64,000 nt of DNA from Ilyomonas sp964249755 (GTDB lineage: Bacteria; Bacteroidota; Bacteroidia; Chitinophagales; Chitinophagaceae): contig CAXUDB010000001.1 of assembly GCA_964249755.1 (NCBI GenBank), positions 620,001 through 684,000 on the forward strand, read 5' to 3'. Below the pieces are notes generated by a model, which made no database searches, was not told where the DNA came from, and was given only the letters and a program-made list of their open reading frames with translations. Positions within the stretch are counted from its first letter, which is position 1. Every line of letters begins with the position of its first letter. Made by a program: the position numbers and the translations under genes. Below are positions 35,692 through 43,854 of this stretch, one piece after another.

Positions 35692-37173
35692 CTAATATGC
35701 TCTCGCAAACAACACTCTTTCCTTCGACAGCTTGCCAGTTAAAATGCAAGCACCTTCTTCCTGTTTGTTATTGAAAGGAATGCACCGTATCGTAGCTTTA
35801 GCCAGTTCTTTTATCTTCTCTTCGGTTTCGGCAGTGCCATCCCAGTGGGCAGATACAAAGCCGGCTTTGCCATCCAATACCTCTATAAATTCATCCCAGC
35901 TATTTACTTCTGTAATGTGTTCGTCGCGGAAGGTCTTGGCTTTTACATACATGTTATGTTGAATCTCTTCCAGCAAATGCTTTACAGCATCTGCCAGCCC
36001 TGCCAGCGGATAGCTTTTCTTTTCTTTCGTGTCTCTACGTGCCACTTCGGCAACGCCGTTTTCCAAATCTCTTGCACCAATGGCTATGCGCACGGGAACG
36101 CCCTTCATTTCATATTCGGCGAACTTCCAGCCGGGGCGGCTGTTGTCGTTGTCATCATATTTATAAGAAACTCCCTGCGCCTTCAAGCCGGGAATGATCT
36201 TGCCTCTCACTTCCGCATCAATCTTGCTCTTTTGATCATCACCTTTATAAATGGGCACGATCACTACCTGCAGCGGTGCAATCTTTGGCGGAAGAATTAA
36301 CCCCTGGTCGTCGCTGTGCGTCATTACCAAACCACCAATCAGGCGTGTGCTTACACCCCAGCTCGTTGCCCACACATAATCCAGCTTGTTATTCTTATCG
36401 CTGAATTTTACATCAAACGCTTTGGCAAAATTCTGACCCAGAAAATGCGAAGTGCCTGCCTGCAAGGCTTTGCCATCCTGCATCAAAGCTTCTATGCAAT
36501 AGGTGTCTTCGGCGCCGGCAAACCGCTCGCTTTCTGTCTTGGTTCCTTTTATCACCGGCATTGCCATGTAGTTCTCGGCAAAATCGGCATACACTTCCAG
36601 CATCTGCCGGGCTTCGGCTATGGCTTCATCTTTTGTAGCGTGAGCAGTATGTCCTTCCTGCCACAGAAATTCGGCGGTGCGCAGAAACAGGCGTGTGCGC
36701 ATTTCCCAGCGCACTACGTTTGCCCATTGGTTTATCAGCAGCGGTAAGTCGCGATACGATTGTATCCAGGTCTTGTAGGTGTTCCAAATGATGGCTTCGC
36801 TGGTAGGGCGAACAATTAATTCTTCTTCCAGCTTAGCTTCGGGGTCCACCATCAGTTTGCCCGGTTTATCGGGGTCAGTTTTCAGGCGGTAATGCGTAAC
36901 AATGGCGCATTCCTTAGCAAAGCCTTCTGCGTTCTTCTCTTCGGCTTCAAATAAACTCTTAGGCACAAATAAGGGAAAATAAGCATTCACATGCCCCGTG
37001 TCTTTAAACATTTTGTCCAGCACATCGCGCATGTTCTCCCACAGCGTGTAGCCGTAAGGCTTTATCACCATGCAGCCACGAACGGCGCTGTAATCAGCCA
37101 ATTGTCCTTTTAAAACCAAATCGTTGTACCATTGAGAGTAGTCTTCGGCGCGGGACGTAATTTCTTTGCTCAT
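35692..37173 (-). CDS. proS: Prolyl-tRNA synthetase (short, type 3)
   Basis: A 493-aa class II synthetase that charges tRNA-Pro. It is the short archaeal/eukaryotic-like form: it opens with EITSRAEDYSQWYNDLVLKG and has motif 2 (VVRWEMRTRLFLRTAEFLWQ) and class II GLVMTHSDDQGLILPP. The anticodon-binding domain follows, then a C-terminal zinc-domain-like end (ILTGKLSKERVLFARAY, ending in Tyr as usual). The bacterial insertion editing domain is absent, as expected for this type. Start ATG 37173. Confidence 0.96.
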   Translation of the reverse strand: MSKEITSRAEDYSQWYNDLVLKGQLADYSAVRGCMVIKPYGYTLWENMRDVLDKMFKDTGHVNAYFPLFVPKSLFEAEEKNAEGFAKECAIVTHYRLKTDPDKPGKLMVDPEAKLEEELIVRPTSEAIIWNTYKTWIQSYRDLPLLINQWANVVRWEMRTRLFLRTAEFLWQEGHTAHATKDEAIAEARQMLEVYADFAENYMAMPVIKGTKTESERFAGAEDTYCIEALMQDGKALQAGTSHFLGQNFAKAFDVKFSDKNNKLDYVWATSWGVSTRLIGGLVMTHSDDQGLILPPKIAPLQVVIVPIYKGDDQKSKIDAEVRGKIIPGLKAQGVSYKYDDNDNSRPGWKFAEYEMKGVPVRIAIGARDLENGVAEVARRDTKEKKSYPLAGLADAVKHLLEEIQHNMYVKAKTFRDEHITEVNSWDEFIEVLDGKAGFVSAHWDGTAETEEKIKELAKATIRCIPFNNKQEEGACILTGKLSKERVLFARAY

Positions 37174-37210
37174 AATCGGCGAAAAGGGCCTGCAAAAAGG
37201 TCAGAAACTG

Positions 37211-37232
37211 CCTTCCATAGAATAATGGAAGG
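37211..37232. promoter_or_regulatory. 8-bp palindrome in the proS / lipoprotein divergent promoter region
   Basis: CCTTCCAT / ATGGAAGG arms (37211-37218, 37225-37232) around AGAATA, 38 bp upstream of proS and about 80 bp from the divergent gene. Could be an operator or 5'-UTR hairpin. Confidence 0.35.
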
Positions 37233-37313
37233 TGATTTGCAGGATTATGTTTTTATTTGTGTGATTGCCCTTTCCAGGCAGCGCAAAAGTAGTAATTTAG
37301 TGTCTTAAAAGAA

Positions 37314-38177
37314 ATGAAGGTTATGAAGAAGAATGTATTGCCATGGCTGATGATGCTCTCCGTTTTTGCGAGCTGCTCATCAGCTTATAAAACCACCCAA
37401 ACGCCGGATGATGTCTATTATTCTCCCGGGAAAACGAAAGAATATGCTGCCGTAAAAAAAGAAGATAGAGACGAGGATGACGGGTACGCCGATAACCGCA
37501 GCAGTCGCCGGAACAGCAGCGATTATGACGATTATACCGCCAGCAGCGACGACAACTACCTGCGGATGAAGATCCAGAACCGCTACCAGTGGAACACGCT
37601 GGACGATTACGACTATTGGTACAGTCCCAACTATGCCTACAACAATTATTACGGCTTCAACAGCTTTAACCCGTATTCATTTAATAGCTGGGGATTGAGC
37701 TATGGATACAGCCCGTTCTCCAGTATACAGCCGTATAGCTGGTTCAACAGCTATTATCCTTCGTATGGATACGGTTATGGCTACTCGCCTTACAGCAGCG
37801 GCTTTTATGGTCACAATTACGGCTACGGCTATTATGGTTATTCGCCCTCAAATGTAATTATCGTAAACAACCGCACCCGCACTTCGCGGCCAATGCTGGG
37901 CGCTTATACCAATAACAACTACGCCAACAGCAATAGCAACCGTGGTAACCGCTATGTGCCTGCCAACGGCAGCGACTCGAGGTATAACAATACCAACAGT
38001 AATTCCCGTTACTACAATAACAGTAACACCAATAGCAGCCGCAACACCTTCCGGGTAAATAACAACACCAGCAACAGCAATACGTACACGCCACCGGCAC
38101 GCAGCTATACGCCATCCTCTTCCGGCAGCAGTTCTTCTGGAGGTGGTGGCAGTGTGAGCCGTCCTGTTCGCCATTAA
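37314..38177 (+). CDS. Tyr/Ser/Asn/Gly-rich low-complexity lipoprotein
   Basis: A 287-aa protein with a signal peptide and lipobox (VFASC). The mature part is charged and Ser-rich (about 30-80), then strongly aromatic and repetitive (YGYGYSPYSSGFYGHNYGY), then Asn/Ser-rich (SNTNSSRNTFRVNNNTSNS), ending in Ser/Gly runs. It has no enzymatic motif and looks like a disordered, adhesive or matrix-type surface protein. Starts at 37314 and 37323 are both ATG. Divergent from proS; ends at a strong terminator. Confidence 0.72.
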   Translation: MKVMKKNVLPWLMMLSVFASCSSAYKTTQTPDDVYYSPGKTKEYAAVKKEDRDEDDGYADNRSSRRNSSDYDDYTASSDDNYLRMKIQNRYQWNTLDDYDYWYSPNYAYNNYYGFNSFNPYSFNSWGLSYGYSPFSSIQPYSWFNSYYPSYGYGYGYSPYSSGFYGHNYGYGYYGYSPSNVIIVNNRTRTSRPMLGAYTNNNYANSNSNRGNRYVPANGSDSRYNNTNSNSRYYNNSNTNSSRNTFRVNNNTSNSNTYTPPARSYTPSSSGSSSSGGGGSVSRPVRH

Positions 38178-38213
38178 TTGTATTCCCTTTAGTAATCTTT
38201 TACTTATAAAAAC

Positions 38214-38248
38214 AAAACAGCCAGCCAACACAATCGGCTGGCTGTTTT
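38214..38248 (+). terminator. Intrinsic terminator of the low-complexity lipoprotein gene
   Basis: Perfect 13-bp stem (38214-38226 / 38236-38248) ending in T5. It lies only 14 bp before the next start codon (38263), which therefore needs read-through or a promoter overlapping the hairpin. Confidence 0.88.
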
Positions 38249-38262
38249 TGAATCATCTAATC

Positions 38263-39816
38263 ATGAAGAAATCCTTGCTTTCGTTAGTGTCACTTTCTCT
38301 TATTTCCGGTTCCCTCCTTGCGCAGGCGCCGGATGATATTCTAAAATACAGCTACTTCCCGCAGCACGGAACGGCGCGCAATGTAGCCATTGGCGGTGCC
38401 ATGGGATCGCTGGGCGGCGATATCAGTGCGATGTATGTGAACCCCGCAGGGCTGGGATTATACAAAACATCCGAAGTGGTCATCAGCCCTGGCTTCCAGT
38501 TCAACAGCAATAAAGCCGATTTTTTTAATACCTCTTATTCTTCTAACAAAAGCGCATTCGACCTGGGTTTAACCGGTGCTGTGTTTGGTTCGCAGAGCCG
38601 ATATACGCGCAACAGAAGCGAGGCTTTTGGTGTTGCCATCAACCAAACCGCCAACTTCAACAACACTCTTACTTATACCGGGCAAAATCCTTACAGCAGC
38701 TATTCAGAGCAGTTTATAGAGGAGATAATACAAAACGGATATACACCCGACCAATTGTTAAACACTGAATCAGTAGCTCCTTTTACCAGCGCACAGGCTT
38801 ATCAAACGCACCTAGTGGAAATTCCACAGGACTCTACAGGCGGCTACTCGGTGTATGGTGCGCCTGAACTGGTTCTGCAAAATGGCGGTGCGCTTAACCA
38901 GACCCGAACGGTGCAAACTACCGGCGGCATTTATGAAGTAGCGCTTAGCTATGCCGCCAACACGAACGATAAATTCTACTATGGTTTTACGCTAGGCATT
39001 CCGCTGGTTACTTACACCCGCGATGCGTTTACGCGGGAAGAAGATGCTGCCGGCAATGCCGCTGCCGATTTTCTGTATTCTGAATACAACGACCGGCTGA
39101 AGACAAATGGCTGGGGGCTGAACCTGAAAGCAGGGCTGATGTTTAAACCTACCAATTTTGTGCGGCTGGGTTTTGCTATTCATTCGCCTACTTATTACAA
39201 CCTTACCGATGAGGAAAGCAGCAACATGACCACGGCGTTTCTAAACCCGGCGGAAAGCTTTTCTGCTACCAGCTCCGACTTTACCAACGGCGGCATTGGT
39301 AGCACCGACTACCTCACGCACACGCCATGGCGCTTTATTGCCAGCGGTTCTTATGTGCTGCACGAGGCGAGCGATGTGAAGCAGCAACGCGGCTTTATTA
39401 CGGCCGATGCGGAGTATGTTACTTACCCATCTTCCCGTTACAAAAGTGATGGTCAGTTTGAAGATGGCAGCGAAGACGCTTATTACACCGCTCTCAACAG
39501 CGTGATTAAAGATTACTACAAAGGTGCCTTCAACTTCCGCGTGGGTGGAGAACTGAAGTTTAATACAATTGCCGTTCGCCTCGGCGGCGCTTATTACGGT
39601 AATCCTTACAAAGACGATGCGCTGAAAGCGAGCATCACGCAACTTAGCGGTGGTTTGGGCTACCGAAACAAAGGCATTTTTATTGACCTTACTTATGCCG
39701 AATACCTGAATAAAGACGTAAGTTTTCCCTATCGTTTACAAGACAAAGCCAACACCTTCGCCACTTACAAAAACAACCGCGGCAATGTGTTGCTAACGGT
39801 TGGGTTTAAGATATAA
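38263..39816 (+). CDS. OmpP1/FadL-family outer membrane porin
   Basis: A 517-aa outer-membrane beta-barrel with signal peptide (SLLSLVSLSLISGSLLAQ). The N-terminal plug has GTARNVAIGGAMGSLGGDISAMYVNPAGLG, the hallmark of FadL/TodX hydrophobic-compound transporters (NPAGL). The remainder alternates aromatic beta strands (FYYGFTLGIPLVTYTRD, NLKAGLMFKP) and ends VLLTVGFKI, a typical barrel C-terminus. I use ATG 38263; the TTG at 38248 lies inside the upstream terminator. The carried substrate is unknown. Confidence 0.88.
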   Translation: MKKSLLSLVSLSLISGSLLAQAPDDILKYSYFPQHGTARNVAIGGAMGSLGGDISAMYVNPAGLGLYKTSEVVISPGFQFNSNKADFFNTSYSSNKSAFDLGLTGAVFGSQSRYTRNRSEAFGVAINQTANFNNTLTYTGQNPYSSYSEQFIEEIIQNGYTPDQLLNTESVAPFTSAQAYQTHLVEIPQDSTGGYSVYGAPELVLQNGGALNQTRTVQTTGGIYEVALSYAANTNDKFYYGFTLGIPLVTYTRDAFTREEDAAGNAAADFLYSEYNDRLKTNGWGLNLKAGLMFKPTNFVRLGFAIHSPTYYNLTDEESSNMTTAFLNPAESFSATSSDFTNGGIGSTDYLTHTPWRFIASGSYVLHEASDVKQQRGFITADAEYVTYPSSRYKSDGQFEDGSEDAYYTALNSVIKDYYKGAFNFRVGGELKFNTIAVRLGGAYYGNPYKDDALKASITQLSGGLGYRNKGIFIDLTYAEYLNKDVSFPYRLQDKANTFATYKNNRGNVLLTVGFKI

Positions 39817-39840
39817 AAGGATAGGAAGAAGGTAGTAACT

Positions 39841-39872
39841 AAAAAGCCCGCATCGTTCGATGCGGGCTTTTT
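39841..39872 (+). terminator. Intrinsic terminator of the FadL-type gene
   Basis: Perfect 15-bp stem (39841-39855 / 39858-39872) with TT loop and T-run, 24 bp after the stop codon. Confidence 0.93.
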
Positions 39873-40041
39873 GTTATCAATGTGTCCGGCAACTTCGAAT
39901 AATAGTAATTAATGATGCTCCGTCATTCCGCAATTGCTCTTAACAACGGATTATGGTTTGATGGCTTTCACGAGGGCTTTATGATAAACACTGACGATGG
40001 CATGGCGCTGATAGCGCCACAGACTTGCGGAGAGACAAAAA

Positions 40042-40067
40042 AGCCCGCACAAGACTATGCGGGCTTA
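40042..40067 (-). terminator. Terminator of the gene ending at 40109
   Basis: 9-bp stem AAGCCCGCA / TGCGGGCTT with A-run on the left, i.e. a T-run on the minus strand. Same GCCCGCA core as the terminator at 39841. The rest of 39873-40108 shows nothing supportable. Confidence 0.82.
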
Positions 40068-40108
40068 CACCAATTATCAAAAAGTAAGAACCACAAATCA
40101 TTTCCTTT

Positions 40109-41227
40109 TTACTGGTACAATTCTACCGGCATCTCCCGCTTCTCCTTTTCGCTCTCCGGTGTTATCATGGTTTCCGGCAGGGCAACCTCCGGGTTGGGCG
40201 CAGATTCCGTTGCTGCTGCTACCTTTTTCTCTTCCTTCTCCTTCTTATCCTTTGGCAGCCCGGATACGGTTATCTCGTAGCCTGCCACATTAGCGCTGCT
40301 CATATTCATCACCATCAGAAAACTACCGTTCACCAGGTCGCCCAGTTTAGAAGCGCTGATCTTTTTGGTTTCGCCTGCCTTCACCACCACCGCCTTTACG
40401 GGCGCGGTGCTGTTTGCCACCGGGCTCAGCCACAAACAAATGTTGCTGTTCACCTCTGTATTGCGCACCAGGAAGCTCACCCGCGGCGTCAGCGTGCGGT
40501 TCATAATACAAACCGTCTCGCCTGTTGCCAGCGTGCCTTCCAGCACCAGCTTGCGGTTGCGCGCCGGTGCATACAGCATGTGAAATGGAAACAGCTTGTT
40601 GCCCAGCGCCTCATCGCCTGGGTTTTCAAACGCCACTTTGTGCACCGCTTTGGTAAGCACCAGTTGCAGATCTGTGTAGGCAGATGAATGGCTCTTACGG
40701 TCGAGCCCTACGGTGGCTATCTGCCCCTGCTGCTTGCCGCGCACTTTCTCCCAATCGGGCGAAAAGGCTTTCAATGCCGCTTGCATCTGTGCCGGCAGTT
40801 TGCCACCCCATTTGGTGGTTACCGTTTGCACCCGAAGCGTCAACTCTTTCATGCCGGCATGAGTAATGTTTATATACTCTGTAAGCCCATACGGATAGAA
40901 GGCTTTATAACCAGCGCTTTGCTTGCCACCCAGCGCGCCGCCAATTGCCATTTCGTTCTCGCGCATGTACTGCACAAAACCGGTGATGAATGTTTTTACT
41001 TCAACGGTATCCTCTTTTTGCTCTATCAGGTTCACATTCACATCATCGCCTTCTTTGCTCATCGCTTCCAATGCGGCGGCAATCGCTTCAATAATGTCTG
41101 AATAAGTTGCCGAATCGGGCAACTTGGAAAACGCTTCCTTCACATAGTCGCCAAAGGCGGCAAGGCGGGAGGGAATGACGGCGGCAGAGGAAAATAAATT
41201 AGCAAACACTTTGTCTTTACGAATCAT
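40109..41227 (-). CDS. Hypothetical protein, 372 aa
   Basis: No signal peptide or membrane helix; unrecognised. The N-terminal half is helical (DYVKEAFSKLPDSATYSDIIEAIAAALE) and contains KTFITGFVQYMRENEMAIGGA; the C-terminal half looks like an Ig-like beta domain (FLVRNTEVNSNICLWLS, SANVAGYEITVSGLP) with a charged low-complexity tail. Such proteins occur in Bacteroidota as conserved hypotheticals. It is a single gene with its own terminator. The palindromic repeat array lies 90 bp upstream of its start. Confidence 0.75.
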   Translation of the reverse strand: MIRKDKVFANLFSSAAVIPSRLAAFGDYVKEAFSKLPDSATYSDIIEAIAAALEAMSKEGDDVNVNLIEQKEDTVEVKTFITGFVQYMRENEMAIGGALGGKQSAGYKAFYPYGLTEYINITHAGMKELTLRVQTVTTKWGGKLPAQMQAALKAFSPDWEKVRGKQQGQIATVGLDRKSHSSAYTDLQLVLTKAVHKVAFENPGDEALGNKLFPFHMLYAPARNRKLVLEGTLATGETVCIMNRTLTPRVSFLVRNTEVNSNICLWLSPVANSTAPVKAVVVKAGETKKISASKLGDLVNGSFLMVMNMSSANVAGYEITVSGLPKDKKEKEEKKVAAATESAPNPEVALPETMITPESEKEKREMPVELYQ

Positions 41228-41316
41228 AGATACTGGTTTTAAATTATGAATAGATATTGATTCCTGTATTGTTCCTGTTTTATCTTGTTAGGCACCAGAG
41301 TTTCAGGCTTCCTTGT

Positions 41317-41545
41317 CCTCACAACATTCGATAGGGGACGGAAAGCTTCAGGCATGCACCACCACAACATTCGATATAGGTCTGAAACTTTCAGACCTAT
41401 ATCACTACGACATTCGCTATACCCCCGAAGGCTTCAGACCTATATCCTCACGACATTCGATGCATGCCTGAAGCGTTCAGACCTATATCACTACAACATT
41501 CGCTATATGCCTGAAGGCTTCCGGCATAATGCGAATGTTGTGAGG
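41317..41545. repeat. Array of five imperfect ~44-bp palindromic units
   Basis: Each unit has a [C/A][A/G]ACATTCG[A/C]TATA-type head and a GAAnnnTTCAG-type core. One unit contains a perfect 15-bp inverted repeat (41373-41387 / 41389-41403). The whole block is bounded by a 14-bp inverted pair (41317-41330 / 41532-41545). No open gene-like frame. Confidence 0.88.
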
Positions 41546-41844
41546 ATGGATGCTTGAAAAGAACTTTGCGGAAGCGGTGAGAAAGTTGCCATCGGGCAGG
41601 TTTTCTTTCTTTCGTTTCCGAAACAAAAGTAAAAAGAGGAAAATGGATTTTTATGCTGAGCACCAAGCTTTAAGCACATTATAAGGTAGCTTAATATCTT
41701 TTTAATGTTTAGGAGTGATTATTAAAAAACGGGGCTGAAATAGTAAGGAAGAAGAGGGGAAGAAATGAGAGTAGGTTGTTTGATGGTTGCATTTTGTTTA
41801 ATATATAAGCTTAGTTTTATAGTTCTGGACAAACCTGGTTGCTT
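41546..41844. other. Intergenic region
   Basis: About 300 bp between the palindrome array and the delta-60 gene. Mostly AT-rich from 41680 on, as expected of a promoter region, but no box matches TAnnTTTG well. No gene seen. Confidence 0.4.
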
Positions 41845-43692
41845 ATGAAATCTTTCTTTACCTTTTTGTCATTCGCAATCTTTGTAATTGCATCTGCCCA
41901 GCCCGGCACGATTGATAAGACTTTCGGCAACAGAGGAACCATCATTGATTCTTCTGTAAAAAATATTACCGAACTGGCTATAGCGGTCACTAAAGAAGGC
42001 AGAATTCTTATTGGAACCGCCGGACCTTACAAAGGATTGTCAAATACCTTTAAAGTGGAAGCTTACCTTCCCAATGGCTCGCCTGATTTGTCTTTTGGAG
42101 AGGAAGGCAGTGCCTATGCCGTCTTTCCGGGAAAGTTAGACCGATCTTATACAGCAGGCATTAATGCCATCACACTTCTGCCTGATGGCAGGATATTAGT
42201 TGCTGGTGGATTAGAAGTAACCGGCAATCCTGACGACTTAGCCTTTGCCCGTTTTACACCGGATGGAAAGGTAGATTCTTCTTTCGGCACTAATGGTGTT
42301 GCCTCCACATCGTTCGGCAGTTTATTCGAGTTCTTTTTAAGCGTGGCGGTACAGCCGGATGGCAAGATTGTTACAGCGGGTGTTGAAAGTATAAAAATCA
42401 ACGGCGGCGGCTTTGGAGACTATGAGTATCAATTTGCCGTTGCCCGGTTCCTGCCCGATGGCAGCAAGGATATTGCTTTCGGCGATAGTGGGTTGATTGT
42501 AAGCCCCGACCCTCATCAGTATGGGGGTGCCCGCGCAGTTGTAATACAGAAAGATGGAAAGATCGTGGCAGCCGGCACCAGCCATATCAGCTCGGCTGAA
42601 GTGAACTTTCATATTGAACGGTATAATGAAGATGGCAGCTATGATAAAAGCTTTGGAGTAAATGGAAAAGTTGATCAGAAAATTAATAGTGCCAGCGTAA
42701 GCTTCCTTAGTGATATTGCATTGCAGGAAGATGGCAAACTGGTAGCAACAGGAAGAACAAGTGTTACCGCCATATCTGATCCGCTACTTACTACCGTCCG
42801 CTACAATGTAAACGGAAGCATAGATCAAAGTTTCGGACAGGGCGGAGTTGCGGTAAACGCATTCAATCAATATTCAGAAGGCGCAAGAGTATTTATCACG
42901 GGAGAGAAGCAGGATAAAATTGTTGCACTGGGTAGTGCATCTCCTGATGGAGCAGGCTACGATTTCGCCCTTGTTGGCTATAATATGGATGGTACTCTGG
43001 ATGCTGGTTTTGGTAGTAGAGGCACACAGCTTACAGATTTAGGTGGAACCGACGCAGTTACTAGTGGTCTAATACAACCAGATGGGAAAATAGTCGAGTT
43101 TGGTTATGTATATTCGCCAGAGACTTCTATTTACTACCGCGCCCTTGCCCGCTTCAACGGCTATCCTACACAAGTACCTTTACTCGTAAGAATCAAGCGC
43201 TGGCTGCACAACCACACTGTTAGCTGGAAGGGACTACCGGCAGAAGACAAGGTGGCTTACTACAGCATAGAGCAAAGCGATAGCAGGAACAACGGCTTTC
43301 TACCCATTGCCAAAGTAAGCAGTGTGGCGAACCTGCGGGATTATGCTATTTCTAATGCTCACCTGCTGGATGGGATGAACTATTACCGCATTAAAGCTGT
43401 AAGCAGTGATGGCACGATACGATACAGTGAAGTAGCCGCCGCAGATAACATCGCCAACACGGCAAGTGTTTATCCTAATCCTGTAAGAGGCAACATCACT
43501 GTGCAGGGATTGAAAAATAATGAAACGGCAAACATTTCTATTAAGGATGCCGCGGGAACGGTGCTGAGCAAAGGCGTGAGCAGCGGCAGTGCGCAGTATA
43601 GCTCATCGGTAGGCAACCTCAAGCCCGGCACTTATTATCTCAACATCACTACCAAATGCAAAACAGAAGTAGTGCCCTTTGTGAAAGAGTAA
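41845..43692 (+). CDS. Delta-60 repeat protein with T9SS sorting domain
   Basis: A 615-aa secreted protein. Start ATG 41845 gives the signal peptide MKSFFTFLSFAIFVIASAQ; a TTG six bases earlier is ignored. Residues about 20-430 are delta-60 beta-propeller repeats (pattern DGKIV.AG ... DGS.D.SFG..G, for example LPDGRILVAGG, GSIDQSFGQGG). Then an Ig/Fn-like segment (VAYYSIEQSDSR ... NYYRIKAV) and a type A sorting domain (VYPNPVRGNITVQGL ... TEVVPFVKE). Likely exported by type IX secretion. A shorter paralogue follows on the opposite strand. Confidence 0.88.
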   Translation: MKSFFTFLSFAIFVIASAQPGTIDKTFGNRGTIIDSSVKNITELAIAVTKEGRILIGTAGPYKGLSNTFKVEAYLPNGSPDLSFGEEGSAYAVFPGKLDRSYTAGINAITLLPDGRILVAGGLEVTGNPDDLAFARFTPDGKVDSSFGTNGVASTSFGSLFEFFLSVAVQPDGKIVTAGVESIKINGGGFGDYEYQFAVARFLPDGSKDIAFGDSGLIVSPDPHQYGGARAVVIQKDGKIVAAGTSHISSAEVNFHIERYNEDGSYDKSFGVNGKVDQKINSASVSFLSDIALQEDGKLVATGRTSVTAISDPLLTTVRYNVNGSIDQSFGQGGVAVNAFNQYSEGARVFITGEKQDKIVALGSASPDGAGYDFALVGYNMDGTLDAGFGSRGTQLTDLGGTDAVTSGLIQPDGKIVEFGYVYSPETSIYYRALARFNGYPTQVPLLVRIKRWLHNHTVSWKGLPAEDKVAYYSIEQSDSRNNGFLPIAKVSSVANLRDYAISNAHLLDGMNYYRIKAVSSDGTIRYSEVAAADNIANTASVYPNPVRGNITVQGLKNNETANISIKDAAGTVLSKGVSSGSAQYSSSVGNLKPGTYYLNITTKCKTEVVPFVKE

Positions 43693-43822
43693 CGATAACT
43701 TTAATAGCAAAAGCCGTCCCTACACTGCGCAGGGGCAGCTTTTCAGTTTTACAGCAACAGCCATTTAGTACCGGCGGCAAATTGTGAGAATGGAATCAGG
43801 CAGCTACAGGCTGTTCTGCTTC
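43659..43822. repeat. Flanking duplicate, copy A
   Basis: This 164-bp segment (end of the delta-60/T9SS gene, terminator, and a stretch ending CAGGCAGCTACAGGCTGTTCTGCTTC) is closely matched by 45367-45534 in the same orientation. On the minus strand its right end reads CEAEQPVAA-stop, a remnant of the small membrane protein tail (WEAEEPVAA) at 45508. Confidence 0.85.
43709..43743 (+). terminator. Terminator of the T9SS delta-60 gene
   Basis: Stem AAAAGCCGTCCCT / AGGGGCAGCTTTT (two non-Watson-Crick positions) 16 bp after the stop. Near-identical hairpins occur at 45413-45447 and 56476-56510. Confidence 0.8.
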
Positions 43823-43854
43823 ACAAGCTATCCGTAAAGTTCCCTTCTGCGGCT

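Noticed and set aside
41317..41545. CRISPR array
   Set aside because: Repeats are palindromic and back to back with no unique spacers.
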